Source: JACQCV01 sp964634555 (GTDB lineage Bacteria > Patescibacteriota > Minisyncoccia > Phycocordibacterales > UBA12445). Taken from it: a stretch of 9,004 bases of DNA. Where the stretch lies: NCBI GenBank assembly GCA_964634555.1, contig CAZWJJ010000035.1:1-9004 (forward strand), read 5' to 3'. The translations under genes and the position numbers were made by a program. The first letter of the stretch is position 1, and the number at the start of each line of letters is the position of its first letter. The notes beneath the pieces are model-generated. The model worked only from the letters and a program-made list of their open reading frames with translations. It searched no databases and was not told where the DNA came from. This document shows positions 1 through 6,409 of this stretch, one piece after another.

Positions 1-1566
1 TTCAAATACGGCCCATTCACTATCGGCACTGTCCGACCAGAGACTAAGTTCGGCGACAAATATGTCGTAATGCATCCCAACGACACGCGGTACAAAGAAT
101 ATAAAAATGGCCAAGAGATCAAACTCGAGTGGATCAACGGTCCAATCACAGCGACAATCATCAAAGACGAAAGTGTCGATCCGGAATTTGGAACCGGCGT
201 TATGACCATCACCCCATGGCATTCACAGATCGATTTTGAGATAGCCAAGCGCCATAATCTCGACATGGAGCAGATTATCGATTGGCGTGGCAAACTTCTG
301 CCGATCGCTGGGGAATTCGCCGGAATGAAAATAACTGAGGCTCGGCCGAAGATTGTAGAGAAACTTTCAAGCAAGGGCCTCTTAGTAAAGACCGACACAG
401 AATATAAGAATGCCGTCAAACGTTGTTACAAATGCAACACAGCTATAGAACCACAAATTAAAGATCAGTGGTTTGTTAAGATGTCAATCCTAGCCAAAAC
501 AACGATCGAAGCGGTTGAAAATGATCAGGTGATCTTCTATCCGGAGCATTACAAAAAAATCATGCTCCACTGGCTCAAGAATATTGAGGATTGGAATATC
601 TCCCGACAGATCGTCTGGGGCATACCGATCCCCGCTTGGTATCACGAACCTAAATGTGTAGCGAAGTTTGGCCATGAGGGAGATGTTGTAAAATGCAAAG
701 AAATTATTGTTTCAACAGAGAAACCTACCTGTGAATTTTGCAATGCGGAATATAAAAAGGATCAAGACACATTTGACACATGGTTTTCATCCGGCCAGTG
801 GCCATTCGCCTCTCTTGGCTATCCGGATTCCGACGACTTCAAAAAATTCTATCCGACTGATGTTATGGAAACTGCCGGAGAAATTATATTTTTCTGGGTG
901 GCGAGAATGCTGATGTTTGGCCTTTATCGTACCGGCAAACTCCCCTTCCATACCGTCTATCTTCATGGATTGGTAACGGCTCGTGACGGCAAAAAGATGA
1001 GTAAGAGTAGGGGCAATGTCATCAGCCCGCTAGAACTGACAGAAAAATACGGGACAGATGCTCTTCGCATGGGTTTAATCATCGGCAATACTCCCGGCAC
1101 TTCAACCGCCCTCTATGAAGACAAAATCAAAGCCTATAAACATTTCGCCAATAAAATCTGGAATGCTGCGAGGTTCGTATTGATAAATATCGAGGATCTT
1201 GATCTCAGCACCAACATTAAGCTCACTGAAGCCGACGAGAAAATTTTAGCCGAACTAAACAGTGTAGTTAAAGAAGTTACCGGGAATATCGAGGGTTACA
1301 GATTTTATCTAGCAGCGGAAAAAATTTACCATTACTTCTGGCACACTTTTGCTGATAAAATTTTGGAAGAATCTAAGATAAGACTAAATCAAACTCAAGA
1401 TAAAACCGACCGCGCATCAATTCAGCTCGCACTCTATACGATTCTCAAGACATCGTTAAAAATTCTTCACCCATTCATGCCATTCATTACAGAAGAGATC
1501 TGGTCCTTACTTCCAAAAACTTCGACTGATCTTAATTTATTAATAGTTGAATCATGGCCCCATTAG
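1..1566 (+). CDS. valS: Valine--tRNA ligase, C-terminal part (5' end outside window)
   Basis: Class I aminoacyl-tRNA synthetase that charges tRNA-Val in the cytoplasm. The frame is open from base 1, so the HIGH half of the active site lies upstream; 521 residues remain. Visible in order: the end of the editing (CP1) domain, with TVRPET at the start and a GTG-x-ITP segment at about 200-219; the zinc-knuckle-like CYKC; DQWFVKM; SRQIVWGIPIPAW; CEFC followed by DTWFSSGQWPF; the KMSKS signature (bases 994-1008); and the helical anticodon-binding domain ending in HPFMPFITEEIW. Known family members usually continue about 100-150 residues into a coiled-coil tRNA-binding arm; this one stops soon after that motif at ESWPH. 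The editing motif HDxxD reads HSQID (bases 220-234). The next gene overlaps by 13 bp. Identity as ValRS rather than IleRS or LeuRS rests on the DTWFSSG and FxIAKRHNL context and is secure. Confidence 0.95.
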   Translation, partial: FKYGPFTIGTVRPETKFGDKYVVMHPNDTRYKEYKNGQEIKLEWINGPITATIIKDESVDPEFGTGVMTITPWHSQIDFEIAKRHNLDMEQIIDWRGKLLPIAGEFAGMKITEARPKIVEKLSSKGLLVKTDTEYKNAVKRCYKCNTAIEPQIKDQWFVKMSILAKTTIEAVENDQVIFYPEHYKKIMLHWLKNIEDWNISRQIVWGIPIPAWYHEPKCVAKFGHEGDVVKCKEIIVSTEKPTCEFCNAEYKKDQDTFDTWFSSGQWPFASLGYPDSDDFKKFYPTDVMETAGEIIFFWVARMLMFGLYRTGKLPFHTVYLHGLVTARDGKKMSKSRGNVISPLELTEKYGTDALRMGLIIGNTPGTSTALYEDKIKAYKHFANKIWNAARFVLINIEDLDLSTNIKLTEADEKILAELNSVVKEVTGNIEGYRFYLAAEKIYHYFWHTFADKILEESKIRLNQTQDKTDRASIQLALYTILKTSLKILHPFMPFITEEIWSLLPKTSTDLNLLIVESWPH

Positions 1567-2246
1567 TTGATCCTCTGACTTTATTTTTATCCATGACAGG
1601 TGGCATCCTGCCAGCAGTGCTTTGGCTTTGGTTTTGGTTGCGCGAAGACAATAAACATCCTGAGCCACCGAGACTGATTGTCATCACCTTTCTTCTTGGC
1701 ATATTTGGCATCATTCCAACATTTTTTGGAGAATCTTACTTTGCTAATCTTATTAATAATCCGGTTCTCATGCTCACAGTCTGGGCATTTATTGAGGAGG
1801 TATCTAAATTAACTGCGGCATATCTTGGGGGTCTGCATACAAAAGAGTTTGATGAACCCATGGACGCAATCATTTACATGATGACGGCCGCTCTCGGATT
1901 TTCTGCCGCGGAAAATTTTCTATTCATAATTAACTCACCTTTTTTACAAAAAATGTTACTGACCGGTGGTATGCGTTTCGTTGGTGCAAGCTTGCTTCAT
2001 GTACTGGCCTCCTCGGTAGTTGGAGCCACACTTGCCCTAACCTTCAATCGCGGATACTTTTCAAAAATCTTGGCCGTCATAATGGGGATATTCACAGCCA
2101 CTGCATTGCACACCACCTTTAATGTCTTTATACTTAATAGTAACGGCAATAGTATCTTCGGAGTATTCCTATCTCTCTGGCTAGCAATAATATTTCTGAT
2201 CCTATTTTTTGAAAAATTAAAATCCGAAGATTCATATAATAAATAA
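1554..2246 (+). CDS. PrsW-family intramembrane protease
   Basis: Polytopic membrane protein of 230 residues with the PrsW (M82) signature. In order: an early EDNKHPEP loop (31-38), the catalytic-type EEVSK (81-85), a D-A-I-I-Y segment running into FSAAEN (116-121), a conserved His after membrane segment LLH (H149), and a last ALHTTFN His (H186). About seven or eight hydrophobic helices alternate with short loops. In Bacillus, PrsW cuts the anti-sigma factor RsiW at the membrane; the substrate here is unknown and no sigma or anti-sigma pair is visible. The ATG overlaps the last 13 bp of valS in another frame and has no Shine-Dalgarno site, so translation is probably coupled to valS. All family motifs are intact, so an active enzyme is likely. 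Confidence 0.85.
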   Translation: MAPLVDPLTLFLSMTGGILPAVLWLWFWLREDNKHPEPPRLIVITFLLGIFGIIPTFFGESYFANLINNPVLMLTVWAFIEEVSKLTAAYLGGLHTKEFDEPMDAIIYMMTAALGFSAAENFLFIINSPFLQKMLLTGGMRFVGASLLHVLASSVVGATLALTFNRGYFSKILAVIMGIFTATALHTTFNVFILNSNGNSIFGVFLSLWLAIIFLILFFEKLKSEDSYNK

Positions 2247-2260
2247 GAATTATCAACTCC

Positions 2261-2282
2261 GAAACGAATATCAATTCGTTTC
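2261..2282 (+). other. 9-bp perfect hairpin between the PrsW gene and hsp20
   Basis: GAAACGAAT (2261-2269) pairs perfectly with ATTCGTTTC (2274-2282) around the four-base loop ATCA. A second weak stem, GTCTC (2285-2289) with GAGAC (2300-2304), follows. No U-tract follows the first stem, so it is a poor rho-independent terminator. It could be a processing or attenuation structure between the two genes, or upstream of hsp20; its function is not shown. Confidence 0.35.
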
Positions 2283-2323
2283 TGGTCTCCATAAAATCAG
2301 AGACTAAATTCAACCAAAACAAA

Positions 2324-2764
2324 ATGAAAAAAGAAAGAAGATCATTTTTCGAACGGCTCACCGGCTCTGCGGAAAATAGTTCCAAAATTCGTCAATCCAA
2401 AGAGGAAAATTGGGCTGAAAAAGATGATTTCACTGGTGCTCAACTCGCTGTAGATGTCTATCAAACTCCAACAGAAGTAATTGTAATCTCCATGATCGCT
2501 GGAGTTAAGGCTGAAGATCTTGATATTGATATCACACGGGAAATGGTTGTTATCAAGGCCAAAAGAGAAGAGCCGGAATCGCCAGAGAAAGAAAAATATG
2601 TTCACAGAGAATTATACTGGGGATCATTTGGCCGAACGATAGTTTTACCAGAAGAAGTTGATGCTGATAATTCAGAAGCTGTCGAAAAACATGGACTTTT
2701 AATAATACGCATGCCGAAGATTAACAAAAACCACTCAAGGACACTTAAAGTTAAATCTCTTTAA
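2324..2764 (+). CDS. Hsp20/alpha-crystallin small heat shock protein
   Basis: Cytoplasmic ATP-independent chaperone that holds unfolding proteins; 146 residues, a normal size for bacterial Hsp20. The charged, poorly conserved N-terminal arm (1-40) is followed by the alpha-crystallin domain (about 41-132): LAVDVYQTPTEVIVISMIAG, the LDIDIT strand, HRELYWGSFGRTIVLPEEVD, and the closing KHGLLIIRMPK (122-132), which matches the family A-x-x-x-n-G-v-L-x-I-x-x-PK pattern. The tail ends TLKVKSL, only loosely like the IxI oligomerisation motif. The ATG follows an A-rich stretch with no Shine-Dalgarno site. It may be read through from valS and the PrsW gene or from its own promoter; I could not identify a convincing one. 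A strong terminator follows. Confidence 0.93.
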   Translation: MKKERRSFFERLTGSAENSSKIRQSKEENWAEKDDFTGAQLAVDVYQTPTEVIVISMIAGVKAEDLDIDITREMVVIKAKREEPESPEKEKYVHRELYWGSFGRTIVLPEEVDADNSEAVEKHGLLIIRMPKINKNHSRTLKVKSL

Positions 2765-2792
2765 AATCATTTTAGAATTTTAGGAAAAATAA

Positions 2793-2819
2793 AAAAGGGT
2801 TGCTTATGGCAACCCTTTT
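2793..2819. terminator. Bidirectional rho-independent terminator
   Basis: An 11-bp perfect stem, AAAAGGGTTGC (2793-2803) with GCAACCCTTTT (2809-2819), closes a 5-base loop. On + it ends the hsp20 transcript. On - the hairpin is followed by a better U-tract (TTTTTTATTTTT), and it lies 5 bp beyond the stop codon at 2825, which supports 2825 as the true end of the minus-strand RING gene. Confidence 0.9.
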
Positions 2820-2824
2820 AGCTA

Positions 2825-3377
2825 TCAACTGGCAAGTCTAGGGACATTATTATTCCGACTATCAAGGAACAAAATCCTTTCTTCCTCGGTGAATCCTGGA
2901 GATTTTGTGATCGGCTTCATCTCAGAAGATTTATCGAAAGCTAAAAAGGCCAAAACATTTATTAATTCCACAATGACTTCTTTGATAAACAGAATTAGCA
3001 CCGGACAAAGAATAATCAACGGTATCTGCGAGTTGAATAAAGTACACAACACAACACAACACAACAGAAAAGAATGCCGTCAGAAGTAACTTCACTAGCC
3101 GATAATCATTCGACGTTGCCAATGCCTGAAGATCCATCGCTGGGTCATTCACCTCCGACAAATTTTCAATCTTTTTTTTAACCGACAATTCCCGACATCC
3201 ATGAATTGCACAACCATTTATTTTGTAGCACTCAGCACAGTGAGCCGTATCGCATCGAGAACAAAATATTTCAGAGATCATCTGATGCCGCCAGGCGCCA
3301 CACAGAGGGCATTTGACACTAATTGAGTTATTCACACAAGCCTCCGATCTCCTATCAGTAAATCTTATCGTGGACAT
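2825..3377 (-). CDS. RING-finger membrane protein (Prok-RING_1-like), reading frame broken at a 5-bp repeat
   Basis: The start is the ATG at 3377, with GGGAG at a good distance and a 23-bp overlap with the upstream gene. Eight zinc ligands are spaced as in prokaryotic RING family 1: C23-x2-C26-x12-C39-x2-C42-x4-C47-x2-C50-x5-C56-x4-C61, with H46 beside C47; the GCAIHGC end is typical. A transmembrane helix follows (about 94-117). As sequenced, the frame runs on to 2931 (148 residues) with a tail that does not look like protein. The neighbouring frame, ending at 2825, gives a second hydrophobic segment and a credible soluble tail (KSPGFTEEERILFLDSR). It ends 5 bp from the terminator and is closed upstream by a stop at 3080-3082. 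The 553-bp span needs +5, -10 or -1 bases to stay in frame. A bacterial RING may bind protein partners or act in a ubiquitin-like pathway; no activity can be claimed. Cytoplasmic zinc domain anchored to the membrane is an inference. Confidence 0.7.
3044..3066. repeat. Pentanucleotide tandem repeat (ACACA)4.6 inside the RING gene
   Basis: Four full ACACA units and three further bases. On the coding strand this reads as TGTGT units encoding V/L/C residues of the membrane helix. One extra unit (+5 bp) or two fewer (-10 bp) would join the RING frame to the downstream frame that ends at 2825. Confidence 0.9.
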
Positions 3378-3954
3378 TGCGCTCTCCCGTTTTAATCTCG
3401 ATATATCGGCATAGAAATTCTTCGGCATAACGATCTTCCCGAAACGCAGTTAAGAAATCAGCTACACCGATATCATCCGGCAACTTTTTCAAATCCTCAA
3501 TCTTAGCCGACCAACCGATCATCTTAAGTGCTTCCATAACTACATCTCTATCAAAAGCTAGATCAGGAAAAAGCGCAAGTAAGCGCTCGGAATTTTTCGG
3601 CAAGTCAACCACATCTTCCGGCTTAAGTCTTCTGCCCCAATTTCGATGAAGCGTACAGATACCAATATGAGGAATGTGGAAACGAACTCTCCCCTCGCTT
3701 ATACGATACGGTTTGGCAAATTCTGTTGATACCGAAACCAGATTACCAGATGACCAGTATCGCCATTCTTTTGACCGCAAATCATATCTTGCAAACCACG
3801 AAAGATGAAATTCAACCAATCGGCCACGATCGCTATAGAGTTTACGTTTTACGGGACCACGAAATAGATATCCATCTTCTTCCAACTCTAGATCTCCACC
3901 AATATAATCCAGATTATAAAGAACGGTATCCCACTCGATTTCCCTTCTAGACAT
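3355..3954 (-). CDS. Conserved-looking hypothetical protein, 199 residues
   Basis: I do not recognise this family with certainty. The protein is soluble, with no signal peptide or membrane helix. Residues 1-115 look beta-rich (LELEEDGYLFRGPV, LVEFHLSWFARYD, WRYWSSGNLVSVS, RVRFHIPHIGICTLHRNWG). Residues 120-199 look helical and charged (SERLLALFPDL, VVMEALKMIGW, VADFLTAFREDRYAEEFLCRYIE). The start is the ATG at 3954, preceded by AGGGAGG at about 5 bp, one of the best ribosome binding sites in the window. It is the first gene of a two-gene minus-strand operon and overlaps the RING membrane protein start by 23 bp, so the two are probably translated together and may act together. No catalytic motif is evident. 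Confidence 0.75.
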   Translation of the reverse strand: MSRREIEWDTVLYNLDYIGGDLELEEDGYLFRGPVKRKLYSDRGRLVEFHLSWFARYDLRSKEWRYWSSGNLVSVSTEFAKPYRISEGRVRFHIPHIGICTLHRNWGRRLKPEDVVDLPKNSERLLALFPDLAFDRDVVMEALKMIGWSAKIEDLKKLPDDIGVADFLTAFREDRYAEEFLCRYIEIKTGERNVHDKIY

Positions 3955-3986
3955 TCAGGCCTCCCTTTTTCAATGTTCAACATCTC

Positions 3987-4014
3987 ATAATATCCATCCA
4001 ATCTAATTCAGAAA
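3987..4014 (-). promoter_or_regulatory. Possible promoter of the 199-aa/RING operon
   Basis: On the minus strand a TATTAT -10 (3987-3992) follows TTTCTG (4009-4014) at 16 bp. The -35 is weak, so this is only a candidate; the gene start is 33 bp downstream of the -10. Confidence 0.3.
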
Positions 4015-4047
4015 CTAACATACATCTTATTCTGTGTCAATAAAATG

Positions 4048-4069
4048 AAACCGCCCAATCAGGCGGTTT
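4048..4069 (-). terminator. Terminator downstream of tRNA-Phe
   Basis: AAACCGCC (4048-4055) pairs with GGCGGTTT (4062-4069) around the loop CAATCA. On the minus strand it starts 5 bases after the tRNA CCA end and is followed by a T-rich run. Confidence 0.75.
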
Positions 4070-4073
4070 ATTA

Positions 4074-4149
4074 TGGTGCCGAGGGCCGGACTTGAACCGG
4101 CGACCCCATGCTCTTCAGGCACATGCTCTACCAACTGAGCTACCTCGGC
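4074..4149 (-). tRNA. tRNA-Phe (GAA), CCA encoded
   Basis: The 76-nt cloverleaf is complete. The acceptor is GCCGAGG/CCTCGGC with discriminator A and an encoded CCA. The D-arm is GCTC/GAGC. The anticodon loop CTGAAGA gives anticodon GAA; its stem TGTGC/GCATG has wobble pairs. The T-arm is GCCGG-TTCAAGT-CCGGC. It reads UUC/UUU codons. It differs from tRNA-Arg and tRNA-Gly in this window, which do not encode CCA. Confidence 0.95.
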
Positions 4150-4157
4150 GTATTGTT
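4103..4157. repeat. 55-bp direct repeat, copy 1 (tRNA-Phe 5' part plus leader)
   Basis: Identical to 4309-4363 at a distance of 206 bp. It covers tRNA-Phe nucleotides 1-47 and 8 bp of its upstream flank. The bases before the two copies differ at 4102/4308. The length of exactly 55 bp suggests a k=55 graph vertex. Confidence 0.9.
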
Positions 4158-4308
4158 TAACTTTCAACATTCTACTCTCTTAAGGGGTCGCCGGCAATTT
4201 ACATGAACCGGCCTCCTTACAGGAGCTGTCCACTCATTGGACTTTTTGTTTCGTTACTCTCACAAAAATTCTCAATGAGTCTTGCGAAGCTCCAAGCATT
4301 CGCTTCTC
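4158..4308. other. Hairpin-rich insert upstream of tRNA-Phe, no gene
   Basis: No credible coding frame. The stretch is a chain of inverted repeats: GCCGG (4190-4194) with CCGGC (4208-4212); CTCCT (4213-4217) with AGGAG (4221-4225); ACTCATTG (4232-4239) with CAATGAGT (4273-4280), enclosing TTTTTGT (4243-4249) with ACAAAAA (4262-4268); and GAAGC (4286-4290) with GCTTC (4302-4306). It also contains an inverted copy of part of the tRNA-Phe T-arm (GGGGTCGCCGG, 4184-4194) and a direct copy of another part (TGAACCGGC, 4204-4212). A mobile structured element or an assembly chimera are both possible. Confidence 0.6.
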
Positions 4309-4363
4309 ACCCCATGCTCTTCAGGCACATGCTCTACCAACTGAGCTACCTCGGCGTATTGTT
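4309..4363 (-). pseudogene. Truncated second copy of tRNA-Phe (5' 47 nt), ends at gap
   Basis: Copy 2 of the 55-bp repeat. Bases 4309-4355 equal nucleotides 1-47 of tRNA-Phe (acceptor 5' strand, D-arm, anticodon arm). The T-arm and 3' acceptor strand are replaced by unrelated sequence, so it cannot form a tRNA. It abuts the N gap. It may be a real remnant or an artefact of joining at a repeated k-mer. Confidence 0.75.
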
Positions 4364-4463
4364 NNNNNNNNNNNNNNNNNNNNNNNNNNNNNNNNNNNNN
4401 NNNNNNNNNNNNNNNNNNNNNNNNNNNNNNNNNNNNNNNNNNNNNNNNNNNNNNNNNNNNNNN
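4364..4463. other. Scaffold gap, 100 N
   Basis: Exactly 100 N, a placeholder length. The true sequence and size are unknown. No feature should be called across it. Confidence 0.97.
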
Positions 4464-4477
4464 TAACTCTATATAAT

Positions 4478-4789
4478 CTATTGGGTTTTTGTTGTCGAGT
4501 CAAGCCGTTGTAATATTTGAGGCGGTAACTTCAAACTATTTGGATCAGGAATATTAGCGGCCTTATTCTTAACATTTTGAACAGTTGATATCACATCATT
4601 ATAGGTTCTCAAAAGCTGATCGATATAAGGCTGAAGATAGTAGTAAGTTCCAAATATCGATCCGAGTATTAAGATCCAATAAATGGCTCTAAAAAACTTA
4701 CCGATTCGCGCCGTTCGTTGCATACCCCGAAGGATCTTATTATTCTCCTTAGTAAGTTCTAATATTTGATTCAATTGATCGTCGCTCAT
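4478..4789 (-). CDS. Small single-helix membrane protein with N-terminal coiled coil
   Basis: 103 residues. The N-terminal amphipathic stretch LNQILELTKENNKILRGMQR (6-25) looks like a short coiled coil. One transmembrane helix (about 35-54, AIYWILILGSIFGTYYYLQP) follows a basic RIGKFFR stop, and the tail is polar and proline-containing. Proteins of this shape are common in Patescibacteria; no function is known to me. The ATG at 4789 has no Shine-Dalgarno site, and a -10-like TAGTAT ends 6 bp before it, so the mRNA is probably leaderless. It is transcribed divergently from the GT-B protein gene, with 133 bp between the starts. The gene ends 14 bp from the N gap. Confidence 0.82.
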   Translation of the reverse strand: MSDDQLNQILELTKENNKILRGMQRTARIGKFFRAIYWILILGSIFGTYYYLQPYIDQLLRTYNDVISTVQNVKNKAANIPDPNSLKLPPQILQRLDSTTKTQ

Positions 4790-4795
4790 ATATAA

Positions 4796-4824
4796 ATACT
4801 AACAAGAAAATTACATATCGGCAA
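4796..4824 (-). promoter_or_regulatory. Promoter of the 103-aa membrane protein, probable leaderless start
   Basis: On the minus strand TTGCCG (4819-4824), a 17-bp spacer, then TAGTAT (4796-4801). Six bases separate the -10 from the ATG, so transcription should begin at or next to the start codon. Confidence 0.55.
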
Positions 4825-4847
4825 TGCAAGTAACTGAAGCATAAATA

Positions 4848-4875
4848 TTGACTTATCTAAAATTAATGATATATT
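4848..4875 (+). promoter_or_regulatory. Promoter of the GT-B protein gene
   Basis: TTGACT (4848-4853), a 16-bp spacer, then TATATT (4870-4875) with an extended -10 TG at 4867-4868. The start codon is 47 bp downstream, leaving a leader of about 40 nt that carries AGGGGG (4912-4917). Confidence 0.7.
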
Positions 4876-4922
4876 ACTTTTGGCATTAAACTAGAACTTT
4901 GAAAATCAACTAGGGGGTCATA

Positions 4923-6032
4923 ATGGCTAAGATTTTGATCGTTACCAAGGATGTGATGGAATTCAATCTTTACTGTCCAGTTGTTAAGTTATTGAAGAAC
5001 TTCGATCATGAAGTTATTATTATTGCCGAGGGTGTGTCGATACAGATGTGGAAAAATGAAGGCCATGAGATCTACGGGGGCTTGCCGAAAGATGGCGACT
5101 TTGATCCAAATACCAAGATCCGAACAGACATCGACCCAGAAGAGACACTGAAAAAATTGAAGCCGGACATAGTCATGAACGGACTCGCTATACCGATTAA
5201 CCTCGGCGAAAAATTCGGCCTCACCGCAAACTATCTCAAAATTAAAGTCGGCTTTGTAGAGGATCTCTGGGGTGTACATTGTCATTCCCAAGCAACGCCG
5301 ACTTTTATTTGTACACCAGATGAATATGGCAGAGATATGATCCATAGCTACTATAGACCGTACATACCTCATGTTCACGTTACCGGATCACCGGCGATCG
5401 ACTCATTACTACAACTTCAACCCGATCCAGTAACAGAAAAAATTATCCGCGCCAGTGGCGCTAAAAGAGTAATTCTTATCGGTGGCCAAGATGAATCGAC
5501 CACTCCGATGCTTGAGGGTTTAATTGAAGTCCTTAAGCAAATTTCGGCTAGTAAGTCACGATATCATTGCCTCATTATTCCACGCTTTCATCCCAAATGG
5601 ACAAGCGATCCGTCAAAAAAACCGTATCTGGACAAATGGAACGAACTTTTATCACAGATTCATGAACCCCATAAGGTTTTACGCACAGATCCGTTAGTGA
5701 ACACACGAAGACTAATTTTATCCTGCACAGAAATTGTAAGCATCTACTCGAATATTCTAGTCGAAGCAGTGGCACTTAACCGACTTTCTGTCAGTTGGAA
5801 TTCCAAAATAGGACAAAATAAAATGAAGGCTAGTCTTAATGTTGAAACTTTTCCTCTCTGCAGATTGGGAACAATCAAAGAAATATGGGAAGCTAGCAAC
5901 TACATAAACACAGTGCCGCTATTCAAAAGTGGTTATTATAAATATCTCGTCTCTGAAGCCAAAAAAGTTGTGCGATCGGATGGCAAAAATACCCAGCGTG
6001 TCGTCAAAACAATTATGAAGTACTTAGACTGA
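4923..6032 (+). CDS. GT-B-fold protein (glycosyltransferase / UDP-GlcNAc 2-epimerase-like)
   Basis: 369 residues, cytoplasmic, no membrane helix. Two Rossmann-like halves are suggested. The N-terminal half begins AKILIVTKD and continues through PDIVMNGLAIP (81-91) and KIKVGFVEDLWG. The VTGSPAID linker (153-160) marks the inter-domain hinge, as in UDP-GlcNAc 2-epimerase-type proteins. The C-terminal half has RVILIGGQDES (182-192), LIIPRFHPKW (218-226, the place of the R-x-H-P motif) and YSNILVEAVALNRLSVSW (275-292), where E281 matches the conserved acidic residue of the donor-binding region. Sugar specificity cannot be read. It has its own promoter, AGGGGG 5 bp before the ATG, and a terminator, so it is a single-gene unit. 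No other cell-surface sugar genes are nearby. Confidence 0.7.
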   Translation: MAKILIVTKDVMEFNLYCPVVKLLKNFDHEVIIIAEGVSIQMWKNEGHEIYGGLPKDGDFDPNTKIRTDIDPEETLKKLKPDIVMNGLAIPINLGEKFGLTANYLKIKVGFVEDLWGVHCHSQATPTFICTPDEYGRDMIHSYYRPYIPHVHVTGSPAIDSLLQLQPDPVTEKIIRASGAKRVILIGGQDESTTPMLEGLIEVLKQISASKSRYHCLIIPRFHPKWTSDPSKKPYLDKWNELLSQIHEPHKVLRTDPLVNTRRLILSCTEIVSIYSNILVEAVALNRLSVSWNSKIGQNKMKASLNVETFPLCRLGTIKEIWEASNYINTVPLFKSGYYKYLVSEAKKVVRSDGKNTQRVVKTIMKYLD

Positions 6033-6049
6033 ATTAGATCAGATAACTC

Positions 6050-6083
6050 AAACCGTTTTGTTCATTGAGCGAAACGGTTTTTT
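6050..6083 (+). terminator. Terminator of the GT-B protein gene
   Basis: AAACCGTTT (6050-6058) pairs with AAACGGTTT (6072-6080) around a 13-base loop containing GAGCG. The run continues as T's to 6083. It lies 17 bp after the stop. Confidence 0.85.
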
Positions 6084-6119
6084 AATTCACAAAACTCTCA
6101 ATTACCACAAGCAAAGCAG

Positions 6120-6174
6120 AAGGAATCTCCGACCACGTCGGCAGGTACTTTTCGATCTCGCATGCTCGATAACG
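6120..6174. repeat. 55-bp repeat A, copy 1 of the tRNA-Arg trailer unit
   Basis: Identical to 6255-6309 (period 135 bp). It holds CCGAC/GTCGG around CAC and the ACTTTTCG...CGAAAAGT inverted repeat, whose right arm continues past 6174. The outer AAGGAATC (6120-6127) pairs with GATTCCTT (6186-6193). Confidence 0.9.
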
Positions 6175-6207
6175 AAAAGTCTTTCGATTCCTTTCCACAA
6201 GCAAAGA

Positions 6208-6262
6208 AGTTTGCTTGTTCGGGAGCATAAATCACTCCGCTCTTATGCCCCCGAAAGGAATC
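6208..6262. repeat. 55-bp repeat B, copy 1, containing the tRNA-Arg 3' end
   Basis: Identical to 6410-6464. It includes TTTGCTTGT, which pairs with ACAAGCAAA at 6197-6205 around GAAG. It also has an 11-bp inverted repeat with one mismatch, CGGGAGCATAA against TTATGCCCCCG. It ends with a copy of the last 17 nt of tRNA-Arg (6246-6262). Confidence 0.9.
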
Positions 6263-6309
6263 TCCGACCACGTCGGCAGGTACTTTTCGATCTCGCATGC
6301 TCGATAACG
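6255..6309. repeat. 55-bp repeat A, copy 2, running into the gap
   Basis: Second copy of 6120-6174, overlapping the end of repeat B by 8 bp (AAGGAATC). The order A-B-A-gap-B shows a tandem array of period 135 bp. If there are just two units, the missing part would be the 33 bp equivalent to 6175-6207. Confidence 0.88.
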
Positions 6310-6409
6310 NNNNNNNNNNNNNNNNNNNNNNNNNNNNNNNNNNNNNNNNNNNNNNNNNNNNNNNNNNNNNNNNNNNNNNNNNNNNNNNNNNNNNNNNNNN
6401 NNNNNNNNN
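6310..6409. other. Scaffold gap, 100 N, inside a tandem repeat
   Basis: Exactly 100 N between repeat A copy 2 and repeat B copy 2. Its real size is probably 33 bp plus a multiple of 135 bp, since the flanks are in repeat order. Confidence 0.95.

Noticed and set aside
2889..3089. Plus-strand frame opposite the RING gene
   Set aside because: Antisense shadow; no start signal, and the tail encodes the repeat tract as low-complexity sequence.
4203..4466. Open frame running into the first N gap
   Set aside because: It is composed of hairpin repeats, antisense tRNA sequence and N; no protein features.
4923..6032. Naming the GT-B protein as UDP-GlcNAc 2-epimerase (WecB)
   Set aside because: The VTGSPAID hinge and C-terminal motif fit the fold, but the full set of epimerase catalytic residues is not evident; kept as a fold-level call.
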